This document shows positions 5,872 through 9,420 of a stretch of 9,420 nucleotides of DNA, piece after piece (the first letter of the stretch is position 1; every line of letters begins with the position of its first letter). The stretch comes from Actinomycetes bacterium. Lineage in GTDB: Bacteria > Actinomycetota > Actinomycetes > Actinomycetales > Cellulomonadaceae. The stretch covers positions 1-9,420 of the forward strand of contig JAEYXM010000209.1 in assembly GCA_023428465.1 (NCBI GenBank), given 5' to 3'. Made by a program: the position numbers and the translations under genes. A model generated the notes under the pieces. The model was given only the letters and a program-made list of their open reading frames with translations. It ran no database searches and was not told where the DNA came from.

Positions 5872-6906
5872 TCACGACGCCCGGTTGCCCTTCAGGAGGT
5901 TGCAGATCCAGTGCGCGCACTGGACGTTGTCCTCGGCGTGCGCGCCACCGCGCGTGACCGCCCGCACGTGGTCCAAGGTCGCGACCCACGGGTCCGGCCA
6001 GGTCGCGGCCCGGTCGACCGGCTCCCCGCACAGCTGGCAGGTCCACCCGTCCCGCTCGTACACCACGCGCGGGTCGATGTGCTCGGCGTCGGCCTCGAGC
6101 ACGCCGAGCGCGCGCATCCGGGCCCGGTAGGACGACCGAGCCTGGGTGATGCGGGAGCGCTGCTGGGACAGCTCGGTGCGCTCCGGGGTCCACAGGCGAG
6201 CCAGCGGGGCGGCGGAGAACACCCACGCCTCCCACCGGTACTCCCGGCCGTCGATGACCCCGTCGATCTTCTCGATGCCGGTGTGGACCGTGGCCCCGGA
6301 TTCGGTGCGCAGCGCGGTGCCGGCGGGGGAGGCGTCGAGCTCCCACTCGGTACCGAGGAAGACGCGCGCGAGGCTGAAGCCGGCGTGGGCGGACATGACG
6401 TCGTCGAGCCACACGGTCCACGCGTCGGTGTCCAGGTGCACCACGCCCAGCGCCCGGCCGGTCGGGCGCCCCTCGAGCCAGGCGGTGACCTGCCCCTCTA
6501 CCCACGAGCCGGCGTACGGGACCTCCTCGACGGGGACGTAGGCGGTGCGATGGCCGTGCCGTTCGATGACGTCGCCCTCGACGGGGAACAGGGCGTGCTC
6601 GTAGGGGAACGGTGCGGCCGGGTCGGTGGCGAAGGTCCGCGGGTCGCGCAGCAGCTCGGCGGCGACGCGGTCGATGAGGTCGTCGGGTGGGGTGTACCCA
6701 GGGATGTCGCCGCGCTTGACGGCGGCCTTCATGCGGCGGATGGCGGTCTGGTTGCAGCGGGCCGAGCACACGTGCCGGTCGCGGTACTTCCACGGTGCCT
6801 TCGCCGGGACCGGCTCGCTGCAGATCCGGCAGGGCTCGCCGCCGACGGCGCGCTCGGGCGCCTTCAGGGTCGCCTCGAACCACTCCCAGTACGGGTCCAG
6901 TGCCAT
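5872..6906 (-). CDS. HNH endonuclease-family protein with an N-terminal cysteine cluster
   Basis: This 344-residue protein ends in a classic HNH nuclease domain. The cysteine pair CQLC (290-293) is followed by the catalytic-type LDHV (D312, H313), GG, then NVQCAHWICNLLKGN (N327, H332, N336). Such domains cut DNA with one metal ion and a structural zinc. The N-terminus carries a second, distinct cluster: CRIC (26-29) and HVCSARC (C47, C51), a likely zinc knuckle of the kind found at the ends of phage and island HNH proteins. The region in between (about 75-240) is unassigned and rich in Trp and acidic residues. GGAGGT six bases before the ATG fixes the start at 6906. It is transcribed from the right, convergent with the AbiE-linked genes. 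Its role could be restriction-like defence or element biology; sequence alone does not decide. Confidence 0.85.
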   Translation of the reverse strand: MALDPYWEWFEATLKAPERAVGGEPCRICSEPVPAKAPWKYRDRHVCSARCNQTAIRRMKAAVKRGDIPGYTPPDDLIDRVAAELLRDPRTFATDPAAPFPYEHALFPVEGDVIERHGHRTAYVPVEEVPYAGSWVEGQVTAWLEGRPTGRALGVVHLDTDAWTVWLDDVMSAHAGFSLARVFLGTEWELDASPAGTALRTESGATVHTGIEKIDGVIDGREYRWEAWVFSAAPLARLWTPERTELSQQRSRITQARSSYRARMRALGVLEADAEHIDPRVVYERDGWTCQLCGEPVDRAATWPDPWVATLDHVRAVTRGGAHAEDNVQCAHWICNLLKGNRAS

Positions 6907-6935
6907 CGGTACCTCCGGTCGACCTATGTGCGGCG

Positions 6936-7210
6936 TCAGCCGGCCGAAGCCTCGGTGGCCGCCAGGTGCCGGTAGACGGTCGCGCGGGAGACCCCGAGCG
7001 GGCGCGCGATGTCCGTGGGGGACTCCCCGCGCGCGGCGCGCGCCCTGGCAGCGGCGAGTTTGTCGGCGTCCATCACCGACGGGGGCCGCCGACCCGGCCC
7101 TGCGCCTTGGCGGCGGCCAGGCCGGCGAGGGTCCGCTCCTGGTTCATGTCGCGCTCGAGCTCGGCGAAGGCGGCCATCATCGTGAAGAAGAACCGGCCTT
7201 CCCCGCGCGG
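6936..7210 (-). pseudogene. Serine resolvase/invertase C-terminal remnant, frameshifted
   Basis: Read on the minus strand from about 7206, one frame gives GRFFFTMMAAFAELERDM followed by NQERTLAGLAAAKAQGRVGG. That is the end of a serine-recombinase catalytic domain and its long E helix. At about 7081-7092 the frame breaks and meets a stop. The adjacent frame continues with RPPSVMDADKLAAARARAARG and the DNA-binding helix-turn-helix ESPTDIARPLGVSRATVYRHL, ending at 6936. Loss of one GGCC unit would explain the shift. The N-terminal two thirds, including the catalytic serine, are gone, so this is dead. Its stop lies 30 bases before the HNH start. Confidence 0.85.
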
Positions 7211-7889
7211 GGATCACCCAGACGTCCTGGTTGATGCGGGTTGGCGAGAAGCCAAGCGATGCCCAAGTCCGGCGAACGCCCGCCAGTGCTTCTGCGAAGC
7301 CTGGGGCTTCCGTCGGGTGCTCGCCCAGCTCGAACGGGAAGGGGTGGACGGCGACCGCCTGCGCATCCGCGGTCAGCCACCGCAGCGCGCATGCAGTCAG
7401 GAGGGCGCCGACACCGCCAGCCCGACGCCACGCGGCCGCCAGTTGCACTCGATCCACGACGACGAGCGTGCTGCCGAGCGCGAAGAACTCGTCGCTGACC
7501 TCGCCGATCAGTTCTCCGCTGCCCGCTTGGACCAGCGGCATGAAATGGGCCGCGTCGGAGGAGCGTGCGTCGAGCGTGTCAGCGAGGTCGTTGACCCGGG
7601 ATAGATCGACGGTGACGCCGGACGCTTGGTAGATCGTGAGCTCCACCGGGCCGTCTGAGCCTGTCCTCGAGGCATGCAGTGAGGACTCCTTGGCGCCTAC
7701 CCAGGAAAGGTCCTCGTCGTCGTCCGTGTCGAGGTCTGGGGCGATGGTTAACACGCCGTCTACCCACCAGTCGAGAGTGGCGTCCGTGTCGACTTCCAGC
7801 GACACGAGCGGGCTTCTGCCGCCGTACCGCAGCTCGACGTCCGGCAGGTAGCGCAGCAAGGTGCGATGCACGGGGGAGGCAGGGTCCAT
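7200..7889 (-). CDS. GNAT-like acetyltransferase-family protein, 3' end fused to resolvase debris
   Basis: About 230 residues of this frame look like one protein. The C-terminal third fits a GNAT-type N-acetyltransferase: VVVDRVQLAAAWRRAGGVGA (from about 143) includes the acetyl-CoA-binding RxxGxG pattern (RAGGVG, 156-161). ALLTACALRWL follows, and it ends with WASLGF and DVWVIP. The N-terminal half has WWVDGVL and a very acidic stretch (DLDTDDDEDL, about 52-61). It has no signal peptide. I take ATG 7887-7889; a TTG six bases upstream is in frame. No ribosome binding site precedes either. There is no native stop: after about 7205 the frame runs on through the resolvase fragment to 6936, giving a chimeric tail. 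The substrate is unknown, and the product may or may not be functional. Confidence 0.6.
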
Positions 7890-7928
7890 GGTCAAAGACG
7901 GTATCCCGACCAGGTACGCCGCCTACTC

Positions 7929-7966
7929 GTGGAGCAGGTCCACCTCGAGTCGCGGCCTGGACTCGA
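7929..7966. repeat. Two small inverted repeats beside the right-end repeat
   Basis: GTGGA/TCCAC (7929-7943, 5-base loop) is followed by TCGAGTC/GACTCGA (about 7945-7966, 8-base loop). Both sit directly before the 21-bp repeat at 7969. They may be binding sites for recombination accessory factors, or chance. Confidence 0.3.
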
Positions 7967-7968
7967 CA

Positions 7969-7989
7969 CCCACCACAAACCCACCACTT
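7969..7989 (+). repeat. Right copy of the 21-bp end repeat (candidate integrase arm-type site)
   Basis: CCCACCAC-AAA-CCCACCAC-TT matches 1176-1196 in the same orientation at 20 of 21 positions. It lies 130 bases inside the right att core. In a circular form both copies would flank the joined core, as arm sites do. Confidence 0.55.
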
Positions 7990-8119
7990 GCGACCGCACG
8001 CAACCGTCCGCAGCCGAACCACGGGGCGCGATGCGGGGCGGCAAGACGCGCGATTGGCCTGCGCAAACGTACCTAACGACATGCAACGACAGAGGAGACC
8101 GAGGCATCGATCCACAACG
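7990..8119. other. Right end of the element, no gene seen
   Basis: Between the end repeat and attR no frame has a start with a ribosome binding site or a recognisable protein. An integrase gene would often be found next to one att site, but neither end holds one. Confidence 0.5.
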
Positions 8120-8154
8120 GAAGGTTGGGGGTTCGAATCCCTTCGGGCGCACAG
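8120..8154 (+). repeat. attR: orphan 35-bp tRNA-Arg 3' tail
   Basis: This is identical to 1073-1107. The sequence just before it (CGATCCACAACG) cannot complete a tRNA, so it is the tail displaced by integration, not a second tRNA gene. Confidence 0.9.
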
Positions 8155-8161
8155 CACGGAC

Positions 8162-8197
8162 AGGCCCTCGGCCGGCGGAGACGTCGACCGGGGGCCT
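8162..8197 (+). terminator. Original chromosomal tRNA-Arg terminator (displaced)
   Basis: AGGCCCTCGG (8162-8171) pairs with CCGGGGGCCT (8188-8197) with one G-U pair. It lies 7 bases past attR, the same position the 1111-1151 hairpin has past the restored tRNA, and shares GGGGGCCTTCGTC with it. It was presumably the tRNA's terminator before insertion. Confidence 0.55.
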
Positions 8198-8227
8198 TCG
8201 TCGTCGGGCTCCTGCCGTCGGGCTCGC

Positions 8228-8264
8228 GCCGTCACCCCCCGGAAGCACCCGGGGGGGTGACGGC
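8228..8264. terminator. Very strong GC hairpin upstream of the Rieske gene
   Basis: GCCGTCACCCCCCGG (8228-8242) and CCGGGGGGGTGACGGC (8249-8264) pair over at least 15 bases with a small loop. There is no T-run, so it may be a bidirectional or factor-aided terminator, or an operator: its right arm overlaps a possible -35 (GTGACG, 8257-8262), with TAGTAA at 8281-8286 as a weak -10. Confidence 0.5.
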
Positions 8265-8331
8265 CGGCCGGTGGGCCCTGTAGTAAGGGGCGCAGGCCGT
8301 CCGCGCAGGACGCCGAGGGGGGAGCCGTACC

Positions 8332-8808
8332 GTGACCGACCGAGACCTGCCCGAGCGCGATCCGAAGGGCCGACCCGTGGACCGAGACAAGCCTGCCGCG
8401 CCCGTCCTGCTGACCCGCCGCTCGGTCCTCGCCGGCGGGGCCGCCGTCACGGGACTCGGGCTGCTCGCGGCCTGCTCGTCGTCGGACGGCGGGCCGGTCG
8501 CGACGCCGCCCCCGGGCGGTGGCCTGGTCGCGCTCGCCGACGTGCCGGTGGGTGGCGCGGTGCTGGCGAAGACCGCCGACGGCGCGGAGATCGTCGTCGC
8601 GCAGCCCGAGGCCGGTCAGGTGGTCGCGTTCAGCGCGATCTGCACGCACATGGGCTGCAGCGTCCGGCCCGACGGCGGCGTCCTGGTGTGCCCGTGCCAC
8701 AACTCGGTGTTCCAGGCGGCGACCGGCGAGGTCACCTCCGGCCCCGCGGAGGAGCCGCTGCCCGCGGTCGCGGTGCGCATCGACGGCGACCGCGTCGTCG
8801 AGGCCTGA
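8332..8808 (+). CDS. Rieske [2Fe-2S] protein, Tat-exported lipoprotein
   Basis: This 158-residue extracytoplasmic electron carrier has the Rieske signature CTHMGC (104-109) and CPCH (120-123). C104, H106, C120 and H123 would bind the iron-sulfur cluster, and C109-C122 form the usual disulfide. The N-terminus has twin arginines in LTRRSVLAGG (R29, R30), a hydrophobic stretch, and the lipobox LAAC with C48 as lipidation site. The protein should therefore fold in the cytoplasm, leave by the Tat pathway and stay anchored outside by a lipid. A purine-rich GAGGGGGGAG (8315-8324) seven bases before GTG 8332 fixes the start. At this size it is a small stand-alone Rieske protein, not the three-helix QcrA of the actinobacterial bc1 complex. 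Its redox partner is unknown. It is chromosomal, just outside attR. Confidence 0.92.
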   Translation: MTDRDLPERDPKGRPVDRDKPAAPVLLTRRSVLAGGAAVTGLGLLAACSSSDGGPVATPPPGGGLVALADVPVGGAVLAKTADGAEIVVAQPEAGQVVAFSAICTHMGCSVRPDGGVLVCPCHNSVFQAATGEVTSGPAEEPLPAVAVRIDGDRVVEA

Positions 8809-8835
8809 GCGCGCCGCGGATCGCGGCCCGACCCG

Positions 8836-8876
8836 CAGGCGCACGCGGGACGCCTGACCCGCGCGCTCAGGCGCGC
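8836..8876. terminator. Possible bidirectional terminator between convergent genes
   Basis: CAGGCG/CGCCTG (8836-8841, 8851-8856) and GCGCGC/GCGCGC around TCAG (8861-8876) are two GC-rich stems. They lie at the meeting point of the Rieske gene and the convergent membrane protein gene. Neither has a T-run. Confidence 0.3.
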
Positions 8877-9250
8877 GTTCGCTCTTGACGCCACGCGAGC
8901 ACCGCGAACACGATCGCGAGCACCTCCACGACCGCGGACACCACGGCCTCGGTCGTCCAGATCTGCTCGCGCACGCCCGCGAGCCCGACGGTGCGGGACA
9001 TGACGTACGCGCCGAGCGTCAGGGCGCCGAACCCGCAGGCTGCGAGCAGGGGCAGCCAGTGGCGCCACACGAGCACGGAGACGGCGATCGCGATGCCGCC
9101 GACCCCGTTGACCAGGAACGCCGGGCCGATCACGTCGACCGACCGCATCCCCTCGTCCCACAGGATCAGGTGCACGACGGCGGAGACCGTCACCATGAGC
9201 GCGGTCAGCCACCGCGCCACCCAGGCGACCCGGTCGGGGTGGGCCGACAC
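8867..9250 (-). CDS. Small four-helix integral membrane protein, unknown function
   Basis: This 127-residue protein has four hydrophobic segments at roughly 10-30, 38-61, 66-86 and 99-120, with a short basic tail (RQERTRA). The first segment contains VVHLILW, with a buried histidine, followed by a short loop (DEGMRS). This layout recalls small DoxX-like or uncharacterised actinobacterial membrane proteins, but no diagnostic motif lets me name it. GTG at 9248-9250 is preceded at a good distance by GGGGAG (complement of 9257-9262), which supports the start. It is convergent with the Rieske gene and begins about 77 bases from the IS3-type transposase stop, so its promoter region may have been altered by that insertion. 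Confidence 0.75.
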   Translation of the reverse strand: MSAHPDRVAWVARWLTALMVTVSAVVHLILWDEGMRSVDVIGPAFLVNGVGGIAIAVSVLVWRHWLPLLAACGFGALTLGAYVMSRTVGLAGVREQIWTTEAVVSAVVEVLAIVFAVLAWRQERTRA

Positions 9251-9284
9251 GTGGGCTCCCCGCCGCGTCGTCGGGCCGGCGGGG

Positions 9285-9312
9285 GCGGGACTGCTGCAGG
9301 GTCGGTTGACAC
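9285..9312 (-). repeat. Probable terminal inverted repeat of the IS3-family element (one end only)
   Basis: After the transposase stop the minus strand reads through GGTGTCAACCGACCCTGCAG, the kind of short terminal segment that closes IS3-family elements. Because the other end is outside the window, the exact border and target duplication cannot be set. Confidence 0.35.
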
Positions 9313-9326
9313 CGGTTGGGTGGTGA

Positions 9327-9420
9327 TCATGCCGCGAGGGCGGCGTTCTGGGCGGTGAAGGCGAGCTCGAACTCGACGGGGGTGAGCTTGCCGAGGGCGC
9401 GCTGGCGTCGGCGACGGTTG
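9327..9420 (-). CDS. IS3-family transposase (OrfB) C-terminal end; runs off the right edge
   Basis: The last 30 residues are visible: NRRRRQRALGKLTPVEFELA, then FTAQNAALAA and a TGA stop at 9327-9329. The R-R-x-ALG-x-LTPVEFE pattern is the hallmark of the end of the DDE integrase-core transposase of IS3-type elements (compare HSALGYLSPxEFE). The catalytic D, D and E residues lie outside the window. The tail looks intact. It points toward the membrane protein gene on the same strand. Confidence 0.8.
   Translation of the reverse strand, partial: NRRRRQRALGKLTPVEFELAFTAQNAALAA

Larger units (their letters stand above)
1073..8154. mobile_element. Integrated genetic element in tRNA-Arg(ACG), about 7.05 kb, no integrase seen
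   Basis: A 35-bp exact direct repeat bounds this segment. The left copy (1073-1107) completes the intact tRNA and the right copy (8120-8154) is an orphan tRNA tail with no 5' half before it. This is the standard result of site-specific integration, usually by a tyrosine recombinase, into the 3' end of a tRNA gene. Supporting signs are a 21-bp repeat just inside each end, cargo typical of islands (AbiE toxin-antitoxin, HNH and NYN nucleases), gene fragments, and cargo unrelated to the flanking kinase and Rieske genes. I found no tyrosine integrase, excisionase, replication or conjugation gene, so it probably cannot move alone. It could be mobilised in trans or be a decayed remnant. Confidence 0.85.

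Noticed and set aside
5749..6975. 408-residue plus-strand open frame opposite the HNH gene
   Set aside because: It runs antisense to a gene with a full HNH motif and a good ribosome binding site, and its own composition is not protein-like.
6936..7895. A genuine 319-residue acetyltransferase with a helix-turn-helix tail
   Set aside because: The tail is the second half of a frameshifted resolvase, whose first half continues in the neighbouring frame, so the fusion is a rearrangement product.
8120..8154. Second tRNA-Arg gene
   Set aside because: Only the variable loop, T arm and 3' acceptor strand are present. The upstream bases cannot form the other arms, so it is an att repeat.
7892..8248. 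118-residue minus-strand frame across attR as an integrase remnant
   Set aside because: It reads through the att core and arm repeat with no recombinase motifs such as the Arg or HxxR residues.
1..9420. CRISPR array or retron
   Set aside because: No regularly spaced repeats and no reverse-transcriptase or Cas-like protein motif were seen on either strand.

Overview
This window comes from a high-GC actinobacterium. GC-rich codons throughout, GTG starts, a Hanks-type Ser/Thr kinase and a Tat-exported Rieske lipoprotein fit an actinomycete. A Cellulomonas-like member of the Micrococcales is my guess, not something the sequence proves.

Left chromosomal flank (1-1104): the N-terminal 302 residues of a Ser/Thr protein kinase run off the left edge on the minus strand. 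An intact tRNA-Arg(ACG) gene lies divergently to it at 1032-1104.

Integrated element (about 1073-8154): the last 32 bases of the tRNA plus 3 bases downstream (1073-1107) are repeated exactly at 8120-8154. This is the attL/attR signature of an element inserted into the 3' end of a tRNA gene, with a unit length of about 7.05 kb. Just inside both ends lies a 21-bp direct repeat with one mismatch (1176-1196 and 7969-7989). Each copy is a tandem of CCCACCAC, and the pair is a good candidate for integrase arm-type sites. No integrase gene is visible, so the element looks non-autonomous or decayed. From left to right it carries: a tRNA-type terminator; a fragment of a histidine phosphatase gene; a stand-alone NYN/PIN-like nuclease with its own terminator; about 1 kb of gene debris; a type IV toxin-antitoxin pair (AbiEi-like antitoxin and AbiEii nucleotidyltransferase toxin) behind a perfect 18-bp inverted repeat that encloses its promoter; two small unknown genes probably downstream in the same transcript; and, on the minus strand, an HNH endonuclease with an extra N-terminal zinc-type cysteine cluster, a frameshifted serine-resolvase tail, and a GNAT-like gene whose 3' end has been joined to that tail.

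Right chromosomal flank (8155-9420): the leftover downstream terminator of the tRNA, a very strong GC hairpin, a Rieske [2Fe-2S] Tat lipoprotein gene, a convergent four-helix membrane protein gene, and the 3' end of an IS3-family transposase entering from the right edge.

Taken together, the element reads as a small tRNA-anchored accessory or defence-type island. It has two nuclease-like proteins and one toxin-antitoxin pair, with recombination debris around them. The antitoxin-toxin pair probably stabilises the island and may act against phage. The two small genes behind it and the HNH protein are the least explained cargo.
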